Positions 1 through 7,546 of a stretch of 30,398 nt of DNA are shown here, piece by piece. The notes beneath the pieces are model-generated. The model did no database searches. It saw only the letters and a program-made list of their open reading frames with translations, and was not told the origin of the DNA. The stretch spans positions 1 through 30,398 of the forward strand of contig DBBT01000137.1 in NCBI GenBank assembly GCA_002292345.1, given 5' to 3'. Within the stretch, counting starts at the first letter, position 1, and each line of letters begins with the position of its first letter. This DNA comes from Opitutia bacterium UBA977 (GTDB lineage Bacteria; Verrucomicrobiota; Verrucomicrobiia; Opitutales; Coraliomargaritaceae). The translations under genes and the position numbers were made by a program.

Positions 1-1
1 C

Positions 2-1228
2 GGGACTTCATACCAGACGCCCGTATTGGACAAGCTGGCTGCAACGGGTGTGCGATTTGAGCACTGTTATTCTCAGCCACTTTGTACACCGTCGCGCGTC
101 CAGATCATGACTGGCATCTACAACGTTCGGAACTATACAGCGTTTGGCGTCCTAGATCGAAAGCAGACGACCTTTGCCCACCTGCTCAAGAAGAGCGGCT
201 ATGCGACCTGCATCGCTGGCAAGTGGCAGCTCGGCCGACAAGCGGACGCGCCACAGCACTTCGGGTTTGATCAAGCCTGCCTCTGGCAGCACACGATTCC
301 AGGGGCCAAAGGTCCACATGGAACTGACAGCCGTTTCGTGAATCCGCAGATTGATATCAACGGACAGACCGCCACGCTGCCTGAAGGCTCGTTCGGCCCG
401 GATGTCTGTGCGGACTTTATTTGCGACTTCATGGAAGCGAACAAGGACAAGCCGTTCTTCGTCTACTATCCCATGATCCTTACACATTGTCCTTTTGCGC
501 CGGTGCGGGACTCTGCGGACTGGGACCCGAAAAGCAATGGCTCACCAACCTACAAGGGCGATGCGAAATACTTCGGCGATATGGTCACCTATATGGACAA
601 GCTCGTCGGCAGGATCACCGCGAAGCTGGATGCCCTTAGCGTGCGCGACAACACGCTGATCCTCTTTGTCGGCGACAATGGAACGGACAAGCCGGTCGTC
701 TCATCGATGGGCAATCTCAAGGTCGCCGGAGGTAAAGGAAAAATGACTGACGCCGGCACCCGTGTGCCACTCATCGCGAGCTGGCCGGGCACGATTTCAG
801 CAGGATTAGTTACTCCCGATTTGGTGGATTTCAGTGACTTCCTGCCCACGCTATGCGAAACCGCCGGCGCAACGGTCCCGTCGACATTGAAGATTGATGG
901 GAGAAGTTTCCTGCCGCAGTTGCTGGGCAAGGAGGGCAACCCCCGCGAGTGGATCTACAGTTGGTACAATACAGGTGGTGGGCCCAAGGGAAGGGAATGG
1001 GTCAGGAACCAGCGTTATAAACTCTATCGCACAGGAAAATTTTACGACATCCGTAATGATGTTCTGGAGGAGCGCCCCCTCAAGCAACTCTCTCCGGAAG
1101 CGCAAAAAGCGCGCACTCTTTTTGAAGGAGTCCTTGATACCTACAAAGATGCGCGTCCCGCTTCAGTCGCAGCCCAAGGGAAGCAACAGGCAAAGAAGCC
1201 GCGACAGAAGCAGAACAATCGAGACTAA
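2..1228 (+). CDS. S1-family sulfatase, 5' end cut off by the window
   Basis: Formylglycine-dependent sulfatase (alkaline-phosphatase-like fold) that hydrolyses sulfate esters. The frame is open to the window edge, and the first codons (GTSYQTPVLDKLAATGVRF) match the family just after its N-terminal metal-binding aspartates, so the signal peptide and DD motif lie upstream. A TTG at 26 is an internal codon, not a start. Visible motifs are the sulfatase signature C-T-P-S-R, whose Cys would become formylglycine; a GKWQLG segment where most relatives have GKWHLG; a THCPF segment; and a metal-site DNGTDKP. The C-terminus is a Lys/Gln-rich tail. The next gene follows after 30 bases, so the two are probably co-transcribed. 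S1 membership is firm; the subfamily and exact sulfate ester cannot be told. Confidence 0.93.
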   Translation, partial: GTSYQTPVLDKLAATGVRFEHCYSQPLCTPSRVQIMTGIYNVRNYTAFGVLDRKQTTFAHLLKKSGYATCIAGKWQLGRQADAPQHFGFDQACLWQHTIPGAKGPHGTDSRFVNPQIDINGQTATLPEGSFGPDVCADFICDFMEANKDKPFFVYYPMILTHCPFAPVRDSADWDPKSNGSPTYKGDAKYFGDMVTYMDKLVGRITAKLDALSVRDNTLILFVGDNGTDKPVVSSMGNLKVAGGKGKMTDAGTRVPLIASWPGTISAGLVTPDLVDFSDFLPTLCETAGATVPSTLKIDGRSFLPQLLGKEGNPREWIYSWYNTGGGPKGREWVRNQRYKLYRTGKFYDIRNDVLEERPLKQLSPEAQKARTLFEGVLDTYKDARPASVAAQGKQQAKKPRQKQNNRD

Positions 1229-1258
1229 TTTCAGGAATCAGAAAAAGAAGGAAAAGGT

Positions 1259-3988
1259 ATGAGTATTTTAAAAAAACAAAGAGTCAGATCTTTGCTGTAT
1301 GCGGTGCTTGCTTCGTGCTCGGCATATGCCACGCACGCAACAGATGTTGACGATTATAATGTGGTCTGGACGAGTCCCAGCGAAGACCAGGCCGGATCCA
1401 TGCCGTTGGGCAACGGGTCCACGGGGCTGAATGCCTGGATTGAACCGAATGGAGACCTTCTTTTTTATATCTCCAGAACCGACTCCTGGGGTGGAGACGG
1501 GGAGTTGTTGAAATTGGGCCGAGTTCGGGTCCAGCTGGATCCCGCGCCCTCGACAGAGGACTTTCTGCAAACATTGAGTTTGAAGGATGGTAGCTTGAAG
1601 GCGCGTTATGGGGGCGCCGAACTTCGCCTTTGGGTTGATGCGAACAACCCGGTGATTCATGCTGAAATAAGCGGAACAAAACCGACCTCTGCGACTGCGT
1701 CGATCGAGCTCTGGCGAAAAAATAAAGACGCGGATTCAGTTCTTGAGAACCAGAAGGGGCAGATTGGCTGGTATCATCGAAACAGTTACTCTGATAAACC
1801 AGCCCAGTTGGCAAAACAACAAGGGTTGGCGGAGTTTAAACGGCAGGACCCTTTGTTGCACCGCACATTCGGAGCGGTCATAAAGTCAGCGAATGGAGCG
1901 CGGGTTGATGATACACATCTGCGTTCGCCAAATTCCCCAAAGCACCGTTTTGACATTCATGTTCTGGCTCAACACCCCGCGACTGCGGATGAATGGAAGG
2001 AGGCAATGGTTCAAACGATTGCCGAAACCGAGAGTCAGAATTTTGAGCAGCGTCGCGCCGCACACGAGGCGTGGTGGAAAGCGTTTTGGCAACGGAGCTG
2101 GATCCATGCAACGTCTGTTACAGAGCAACTTGCAGAAAAGAGTTTGATTCCATCAAACCCGCTCACGATCACCCTGGGAGCCAACCCGAATGGAGGAAAC
2201 CGATTTAAGGGCAGCATGGGGCGGGTATCACTGTTTAATAAGGTGCTAGGCGAAAAGGAGATTCTTTATCTTGCGCAACATCAGAACCCGCAGTCTGTAG
2301 TGAACGATGAGCATGTCCTGTTTTCCGGTATACCTGAACTGCATTCGAAATTTGCCGGATCGGAGAAATGGACCGATGGGGCAGCCATGACGGCAGAACT
2401 ATGGATTCAGCCGGATGCGAATGTAAGCAATGTACGGATCCTTGATAAAATTACACCGGGTGGCAGCGACGGATTTCTGCTTGATATACATCCAGCCAAC
2501 AGCCTGCGTCTGATTGTCGGAGGGAAACCGCTGACGGTGAAAGACTGTTTGACGCTCGGGGAATGGAACCATGTCGCAGCTGTGGTTCATTCCGAAGCGG
2601 GAACGGTCGCCCTGTACCACAACGGCGAGCTTATCGCGGGAGAGAATCCGGAGATGTCGGAGAAGAAGCCGGACAGTTATGTAGTGAGCCAAGCCTATGC
2701 GCTGCAGCGTTATATTAACGCGTGTTCCGCGCGAGGTGCGTATCCCATCAAATTTAACGGATCTATTTTCACGGTTGGACATAAAGAGCAGCCAAAAGGC
2801 AACGAGGGAAATCCTGATTGGCGGAAGTGGGACGCCCCTTACTGGTGGCAGAATACGCGGATGCCGTACTTGAGTATGTGTACGTCCGGTGACTCCGAGA
2901 TGACCGACGCGCTTTACAAGATGTATTGTCGGGACCTCCTTGAATATCATAAATATCGCGCGAAAATGCATACGGGGCACGCGGGGCTCTATATTCCTGA
3001 AACCATGCACTTTTTCGGGAATCACCGCGGCAAGTGTTACGGCAAGACACCTTTCGCAGAGAGAACGTGTAAACTTCAGGAAAGCCGTTATCATAAATGG
3101 GAATGGGTGTCCGGCTTGGAAATAAGCCATATGATGCTTGATCGCTACGAACACACACAGGACGAAACGTTTCTTAAGGAAACCATCATCCCGTTCGCCC
3201 ATGAGGTGCTGACCTTTTTTGATCTGCAATACAAGAGTGGACCCGATGGGAAACTGATCATGCATCCGTCCCAGGCGCTTGAGACCTGGTGGGAGTGCAC
3301 CAATCCAATGCCGGAAGTTGCCGGACTGCACGCCGTAACCGATCGGCTGCTGGGACTGTCCGAAACGCTGACGGATCCGAAGATGCGTGCGTACTGGGCG
3401 GAGGTGAAGGCGAAGATTCCCTCGCTGCCGGTGCATGAAATCAACGGCGTTAAAATGCTGGTTCCGGCAGAAAAATACGATATGCGGAAGAATTCGGAAG
3501 AGCCCCAACTGTACGGCGTCTTTCCTTTCCGCCTCTGCTCGTTTGACAAGCCAAATGCTCAACTCGGGATTGAAGCGCTGAACCACCGGGCCCGGAAGGG
3601 GAATCAGGGTTGGCGACAGGATGACATCATGATGGCCTATCTTGGCCTGACCGAACAGGTCAGGGAATACATCGTCGGCCGGGCATCCACCAAGGATGCG
3701 GGATCCCGTTTCCCGGCCTTCTGGGGCCCCAATTTTGACTGGACTCCCGACCAGTGCCACGGCGGGGTGATGATGAAGGCATTTCAGTCTATGATCCTAC
3801 AGACGGACGGGAAAAAGATATTTATAGCACCTGCGTGGCCGAAAGACTGGAATGCTGAGTTTAAACTGCATGCACCGTACCAGACGACTGTGGAAGGACG
3901 AGTCAAGGATGGCGAGTTGGTGGAACTGAATGTAACCCCCGCATCCCGTGCCAAGGATGTGGTCAATGTGCTGCACCGCGAGCGGTAA
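1259..3988 (+). CDS. Secreted DUF5703-type glycoside hydrolase-like protein with inserted LamG module
   Basis: 909 residues with a Sec signal peptide (about 1-27, ending ATHA). Residues about 30-290 match the DUF5703 N-terminal domain (segments VVWTSPSEDQAGSMPLGNG and LLFYISRTDSWG). From about 475 (SQAYALQRYINAC, then KFNGSIFTV and APYWWQNTRMPY) an (alpha/alpha)6-barrel-like catalytic region runs to about 850, followed by a small beta domain. Between them, about 300-465, lies a LamG/concanavalin-A-like module whose C-terminal half (RFKGSMGRVSLFNK, 300-335) precedes its N-terminal half (AELWIQPD ... GEWNHVAAVVHSEAG ... LYHNGEL, 377-465). Relatives sit in polysaccharide loci and resemble GH95-type clan folds; the reaction is not known to me, so glycan cleavage is inferred. 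ATG 1259 is preceded by a purine-rich AAGGAAAAGG stretch. Confidence 0.88.
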   Translation: MSILKKQRVRSLLYAVLASCSAYATHATDVDDYNVVWTSPSEDQAGSMPLGNGSTGLNAWIEPNGDLLFYISRTDSWGGDGELLKLGRVRVQLDPAPSTEDFLQTLSLKDGSLKARYGGAELRLWVDANNPVIHAEISGTKPTSATASIELWRKNKDADSVLENQKGQIGWYHRNSYSDKPAQLAKQQGLAEFKRQDPLLHRTFGAVIKSANGARVDDTHLRSPNSPKHRFDIHVLAQHPATADEWKEAMVQTIAETESQNFEQRRAAHEAWWKAFWQRSWIHATSVTEQLAEKSLIPSNPLTITLGANPNGGNRFKGSMGRVSLFNKVLGEKEILYLAQHQNPQSVVNDEHVLFSGIPELHSKFAGSEKWTDGAAMTAELWIQPDANVSNVRILDKITPGGSDGFLLDIHPANSLRLIVGGKPLTVKDCLTLGEWNHVAAVVHSEAGTVALYHNGELIAGENPEMSEKKPDSYVVSQAYALQRYINACSARGAYPIKFNGSIFTVGHKEQPKGNEGNPDWRKWDAPYWWQNTRMPYLSMCTSGDSEMTDALYKMYCRDLLEYHKYRAKMHTGHAGLYIPETMHFFGNHRGKCYGKTPFAERTCKLQESRYHKWEWVSGLEISHMMLDRYEHTQDETFLKETIIPFAHEVLTFFDLQYKSGPDGKLIMHPSQALETWWECTNPMPEVAGLHAVTDRLLGLSETLTDPKMRAYWAEVKAKIPSLPVHEINGVKMLVPAEKYDMRKNSEEPQLYGVFPFRLCSFDKPNAQLGIEALNHRARKGNQGWRQDDIMMAYLGLTEQVREYIVGRASTKDAGSRFPAFWGPNFDWTPDQCHGGVMMKAFQSMILQTDGKKIFIAPAWPKDWNAEFKLHAPYQTTVEGRVKDGELVELNVTPASRAKDVVNVLHRER

Positions 3989-4000
3989 ACCGAGGGCGTG

Positions 4001-4134
4001 AACGCAGACGTTGATGGAGGAGAACGAAACATGAACAAGTCGAACAGCAGCAGATACGCGGCACCCTGCAAAAGGCACTTGCCCAGTACCAATCAGCTCG
4101 TCCAGCAGGCATGGCAAAGCACAGTAATAAATAG
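4001..4134 (+). pseudogene. Decayed 3' end of a lost sulfatase gene
   Basis: No intact gene fits between 3989 and 4317. In one frame (4007-4033) the sequence reads DVDGGERNM, like the GERxNL segment near sulfatase C-termini; in the next frame (4033-4134) it reads EQVEQQQIRGTLQKALAQYQ, then SARPAGMAK and a TAG stop. This tail aligns without gaps to the C-terminus of the sulfatase at 2-1228, sharing the Y-x-x-A-R-P-A pattern and spacing. The change of frame near 4033 and the in-frame stop at 4012 mark it as a broken remnant. A GTG-started 66-codon frame (3998-4198) crosses it but does not look like a protein throughout. Confidence 0.5.
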
Positions 4135-4188
4135 CATAGAAATTCTGATGGGAATGACGATCAGCCCTGCACATCGCCAGGATGGCCT

Positions 4189-4275
4189 CCCTCGGTAACC
4201 CAAGTAGGCAAAGAACTCCTAGCTTCATATAATAATGATGTGTATTGAAATTAAATCGTCCTCAGCCATCGCCGC
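4189..4275 (+). repeat. Direct repeat copy 1: decayed gene-junction duplicate
   Basis: This 87-base stretch aligns without a gap, at a fixed offset of 1787 bases, to 5976-6062. By hand count about 67 of 87 bases agree. Copy 2 spans the last codons and stop of the phosphoesterase gene, the intergenic spacer with AACTCCTAGC, and the first codons of the sulfatase at 6025. Copy 1 keeps the same layout, a Pro-Arg-stop, the spacer and an ATG, but is no longer attached to intact genes on either side. Confidence 0.75.
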
Positions 4276-4297
4276 TAAGCCCATCACTCAACAATAG
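4238..4297 (+). pseudogene. Decayed 5' end of a sulfatase-like gene
   Basis: The ATG at 4238 lines up with the sulfatase start at 6025 in the gapless repeat. It opens a frame reading MCIEIKSSSAIAAK, against MFIKIKSFSAIVAQ in the intact gene, but runs into a TAG at 4295-4297 after 19 codons, before a full signal peptide. The following bases (4298-4317) are simply the upstream region of the phosphoesterase gene. It is best read as the stub of a lost sulfatase gene; a translated leader peptide is a less likely alternative. Confidence 0.5.
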
Positions 4298-4317
4298 AAC
4301 CCCCAGCAAATTTAAAA

Positions 4318-5985
4318 ATGCCCATCATTCTGCCACCGATCACTCGTCGTCAATTCATCCAGCGCTCGCTCGCTTTGGGTGGCACAGCGATGATGGCGTC
4401 TCGCGCGTGGGCCGCCACAGATAGTGAACGCGTTGGCTTAGACCCAAACCGTGTGGCTTTGCTTGCAGATACACACATCAGCGCCGATCCAAATAGCGTC
4501 TTCCCAGGGACCAAGTGGCCTGGATCTCCCGTCGGGGAGGGCGAGCATGAAAGCGTCAATATGGCAGGGTGCCTTGCCGTGGCTGCCAAGGGCGTCCTTG
4601 CACTCAATCCTCGGCCGGCTCACCTGATCGTCAATGGCGACTGTGCGCTTAGTAATGGAAAAGAAGCCGAGTACAAAGAGTTTCTCAGGCTTGTGGAGCC
4701 ACTTCGAGCTGCGGGCATCACCGTTCATGTCACGATTGGCAATCACGACAATCGGGAGAATTTGTGGAAATTGCTGCCGTTCCTGAAGCAAGAGCAGATG
4801 GGCGTGCAGGCGGGTGTGATTGAACTGCCGCATGCGAATCTCATCCTGTTGGATTCAGGCAAAAAGGGAATTCTGGGAGACGAGCAGTTGAACTGGCTCG
4901 CCAAACAACTCAACCAACGAGCGGATAAGCCAGCCCTCATCTTTGGTCACTTCAACCCGTATCCCAATCGCGGCGTGCGTCCCATCAAGGGCATGCGTGA
5001 TGGGGCGTCGTTATTGAAGCTGCTTGCTGAACGAAAGCATGCTAGAGGCTATTTCTATGGCCACACGCATGAGTGGCAATACGATCGACGGGACCATCTT
5101 CATCTCATTAATCAACCGGCAGTCAGTTACTATTTTGGCAAAGGCCATGCGCATGGCTGGGTCGATATGAAGCTCATGGAAACCTCCGCTGACCTAGAGT
5201 TACACTGCATCAACCGCAAGCACCCGCAGCACGGTGAGCGGAGACAGGTCACCTTGAAAGACCAGCCCATTACGGTTCGTGTTGCCTCTTACAATGTTGA
5301 GTTCGGCAAAAGCGCGACCCCCGAACAGATTGGTAAGATGTTCAAACCATACAAGCTGGATATCATCGGTTTTGACGAAGCGCCAGATGGTGATTGGACG
5401 GCTCGCGTCGGCAAAGTGCTGGGTATGGAGCACAGCTATGTTGGCAAGATATCGTCGGCCAATCATAAGGATAAATACAAATCGATCCTCAGTCGGACAC
5501 CGCTAGCAGGCACGGTAGAGCATGAACTGCAGGTTGAACGTCGACGCTGCTGGAATCCTGCGTCGGCGGTCAGAGCCGTGACAGAGATCGATGGTGTTTC
5601 AATCGCATTTTACTCCTTGCATATCTGCAGTTCTCGCGACCGCGAAAAGGTGGGTCATGCCTACCAGCTGGCAACCGATGTCTTGCCGAAAGAGTCGACG
5701 GACCGGGTGATCGTTGTTGGAGATTACAACAACAACATCGGCGATGCTGCGATGAACGCGATTGAGGGGGCAGGCTTTAAACCCACGTGGAGCGACCTGA
5801 AGATTGATGTCTCCAAAGAGTTTACCTACAACGCCCTGAACCCCAAAAAGAGCCTAGGGGTGATCGATCACATTTTATACAACACCTCGGCTGAAGCCAA
5901 GGTAACAGAGGGAGGCATCATCGAACTCGAAACGCCGTTGTCGGATCACAAACCCATCTGGGCCGAGATCGTGTTCCCTCGATAA
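4318..5985 (+). CDS. Tat-exported double phosphoesterase: calcineurin-like domain fused to endonuclease/exonuclease/phosphatase domain
   Basis: 555 residues. The N-terminus has a twin-arginine signal (TRRQFIQRSLALGG, Ala-rich to about 33), so the product should be exported folded. Residues about 45-300 are a calcineurin-like metallophosphoesterase with a full set of metal motifs: LLADTHI, NGDC, GNHDN, FGHFNP and GHTHEW. Residues about 320-555 form an EEP-fold domain: VASYNVEFG, DIIGFDEA (usually LQE), YSLHI, GDYNNN, IDHIL and SDHKPIWAE. Both sites look competent. The natural substrate is unknown; a phosphodiester or phosphomonoester decoration on the polysaccharide or on lipid/nucleotide material is inferred from the sulfatase neighbours. 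ATG 4318 has no clear Shine-Dalgarno sequence; the next gene starts 39 bases after the stop. Confidence 0.9.
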   Translation: MPIILPPITRRQFIQRSLALGGTAMMASRAWAATDSERVGLDPNRVALLADTHISADPNSVFPGTKWPGSPVGEGEHESVNMAGCLAVAAKGVLALNPRPAHLIVNGDCALSNGKEAEYKEFLRLVEPLRAAGITVHVTIGNHDNRENLWKLLPFLKQEQMGVQAGVIELPHANLILLDSGKKGILGDEQLNWLAKQLNQRADKPALIFGHFNPYPNRGVRPIKGMRDGASLLKLLAERKHARGYFYGHTHEWQYDRRDHLHLINQPAVSYYFGKGHAHGWVDMKLMETSADLELHCINRKHPQHGERRQVTLKDQPITVRVASYNVEFGKSATPEQIGKMFKPYKLDIIGFDEAPDGDWTARVGKVLGMEHSYVGKISSANHKDKYKSILSRTPLAGTVEHELQVERRRCWNPASAVRAVTEIDGVSIAFYSLHICSSRDREKVGHAYQLATDVLPKESTDRVIVVGDYNNNIGDAAMNAIEGAGFKPTWSDLKIDVSKEFTYNALNPKKSLGVIDHILYNTSAEAKVTEGGIIELETPLSDHKPIWAEIVFPR

Positions 5986-6062
5986 ATCAATCAGACAAAA
6001 AACTCCTAGCATCGAAAAATCATTATGTTCATCAAAATTAAATCGTTCTCTGCCATCGTCGC
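5976..6062 (+). repeat. Direct repeat copy 2: intact phosphoesterase/sulfatase junction
   Basis: Functional counterpart of the decayed copy at 4189-4275. It covers the last codons of the phosphoesterase gene (FPR-stop), the 39-base spacer and the first 13 codons of the sulfatase. The 1787-base spacing equals one phosphoesterase gene plus its flanks, as expected from tandem duplication of that unit followed by loss of most of the upstream copy. Confidence 0.75.
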
Positions 6063-7464
6063 ACAGGTAGCCTGTGTGCTCCTGTCAGCATCCATGGTTC
6101 ATGCCAAGCCGCTGAACTATCTCATTCTATTGGCTGATGATATCAGTGCCTCCACGTTGGGTTGTTATGGATCACTCAATCCACATACCTCACCTCAAAT
6201 TGACAAGTTGGCGGGGGAGGGAGTGCGCTTTACTAACATGTTTGTTTCCGAGGCTATGTGCGCCCCGGCCAGAGCGGAGTTATATACTGGGCTGCAGCCA
6301 GAGCGTAATGGTTGCAATCGAAACCACCTGCCAACCAACGTAGGTACCAAGAGCGTGGTGCATTATTTAAAGGACCTTGGTTATCGGACTGGCTTGGCGG
6401 GCAAGAGGCACTTCTCACCACAATCTGTTTATCCATTTGAAAGCGTAAAGGGATTTGATCCCAAGTGCGCCACTCGAGATCCTCATCCTGATAACTGGGA
6501 GGATGTGGAAAAGTTCATGACGCGTGATAGTGATGAGCCGTTTTGCCTATTTATTTGCTCGGTTCATGCGCATGCTCCCTGGAATGCAGGTGACTCCTCG
6601 TTATGGAAACTAAATGAACTGAAGCTGCCCGCGCACTTGGTGGATAACGCAACTACGCGGCATTACTACCGTGAGATGTTGGCAGAAGTCAGGCTCTTTG
6701 ATGATCAGGTCGGCACTGCGTATGCGTTGCTGAAAAAACATAAGCTGGATGAAAATACGGTGTTGATTGTTTTGGATGAGAACGGCGTCGGCATGCCTGG
6801 CGGCAAATGGACCACTTACGATTGGGGTGTTCGTTCTGCCTGCGTGATGAAGTGGCCAGAATCGTATGAGGCAAATTTCAAGACAGACGCGATTGCGCAA
6901 TACTGCGACATTCTGCCCACCTTGATCGATGGCGCAGGCGGAACAGTGCCAAGCGACCTGGATGGGAGAAGCTTACTGCCCCTGATCAAAGGTGAAACGC
7001 AAGCACATCGAGAGCAGGCCTATTTTATGTTTAATAATCGTGATGACAGGAAAGTAGGCCCGCACTTTTCGAGTCGTGCGGTGACCGACGGTCAGTATAA
7101 GCTCATCTGGAATCTGACGCCGGAAAACATGTACGGCGTTGCGGCGATCAGTGGCATCGATTTCGGGAAACATAATCGAGGCTCAGATGTGCCCAAGGTT
7201 TATGGATCATGGTTAGATTCGATGCAGGAAGGGGATGCGCATGCTGCAGAAATGATTAAGCGGTACCGTGTGCGCCCGGAGTATCAACTCTTTGACCTGA
7301 ACAAAGATCGCTGGGAGATGAATAATCTGGCGGATAATCCAGAGCATCAACCTAGGCTACACCAGTTGAAAGCAGGTATTTCGGCCTGGATGAAGCAGCA
7401 GGGAGATGATGGCCATCTCACTGGAGTAGGGATTAAATATGCAGAAACAGAATTTGCAGAATAG
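6025..7464 (+). CDS. Secreted S1-family sulfatase (CAPAR type)
   Basis: 479 residues, with a Sec signal peptide (about 1-27, ending MVHA). The sulfatase core begins NYLILLADDISASTLGCYG with the metal-binding aspartates. The formylglycine signature is C-A-P-A-R (Cys79), which fits CxPxR. Further active-site pieces are GKRHFSP, SVHAHAPW, and LDENGVG, where DEN replaces the more common DNG/DHG, followed by GGKWTTYDWGVR. The C-terminal subdomain carries YQLFDLNKDRWEMNNLADNP, the usual sulfatase tail. Length is normal. The layout recalls the heparan-N-sulfatase-like branch (S1_8-like), but that assignment is tentative. The start is fixed by the signal peptide and by agreement with the repeat copy at 4238. 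Confidence 0.93.
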   Translation: MFIKIKSFSAIVAQVACVLLSASMVHAKPLNYLILLADDISASTLGCYGSLNPHTSPQIDKLAGEGVRFTNMFVSEAMCAPARAELYTGLQPERNGCNRNHLPTNVGTKSVVHYLKDLGYRTGLAGKRHFSPQSVYPFESVKGFDPKCATRDPHPDNWEDVEKFMTRDSDEPFCLFICSVHAHAPWNAGDSSLWKLNELKLPAHLVDNATTRHYYREMLAEVRLFDDQVGTAYALLKKHKLDENTVLIVLDENGVGMPGGKWTTYDWGVRSACVMKWPESYEANFKTDAIAQYCDILPTLIDGAGGTVPSDLDGRSLLPLIKGETQAHREQAYFMFNNRDDRKVGPHFSSRAVTDGQYKLIWNLTPENMYGVAAISGIDFGKHNRGSDVPKVYGSWLDSMQEGDAHAAEMIKRYRVRPEYQLFDLNKDRWEMNNLADNPEHQPRLHQLKAGISAWMKQQGDDGHLTGVGIKYAETEFAE

Positions 7465-7517
7465 TTAAAAAAATCTAACAAAGCGTTGAAGACGAGGTCG
7501 TAAACGCCGCGCCTTCC

Positions 7518-7532
7518 TCAGCCGTTGGCTGA
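7518..7532 (+). other. Small perfect hairpin before the third sulfatase gene
   Basis: TCAGCC-GTT-GGCTGA gives a 6-bp stem with a 3-base loop, ending 14 bases before the ATG at 7547. A second short inverted pair (GCGTT/AACGC) lies just upstream in the same 82-base gap. There is no T-tract on the + strand, so it is not a standard terminator for the preceding gene; an mRNA-level role is possible but unproven. Confidence 0.35.
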
Positions 7533-7546
7533 TAAAAAAATATGAC

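Noticed and set aside
26..28. TTG as start codon of the first sulfatase
   Set aside because: The frame is open to the window edge and the upstream codons continue sulfatase homology, so the gene is truncated rather than starting here.
2399..3760. Long 453-codon frame on the - strand inside the DUF5703 gene
   Set aside because: It lacks any recognisable motif and lies opposite a convincing gene; it is a shadow of its codon use.
3998..4198. 66-codon frame as a real gene
   Set aside because: GTG start, and the sequence is explained by remnants of a sulfatase tail and a duplicated gene junction in shifting frames.
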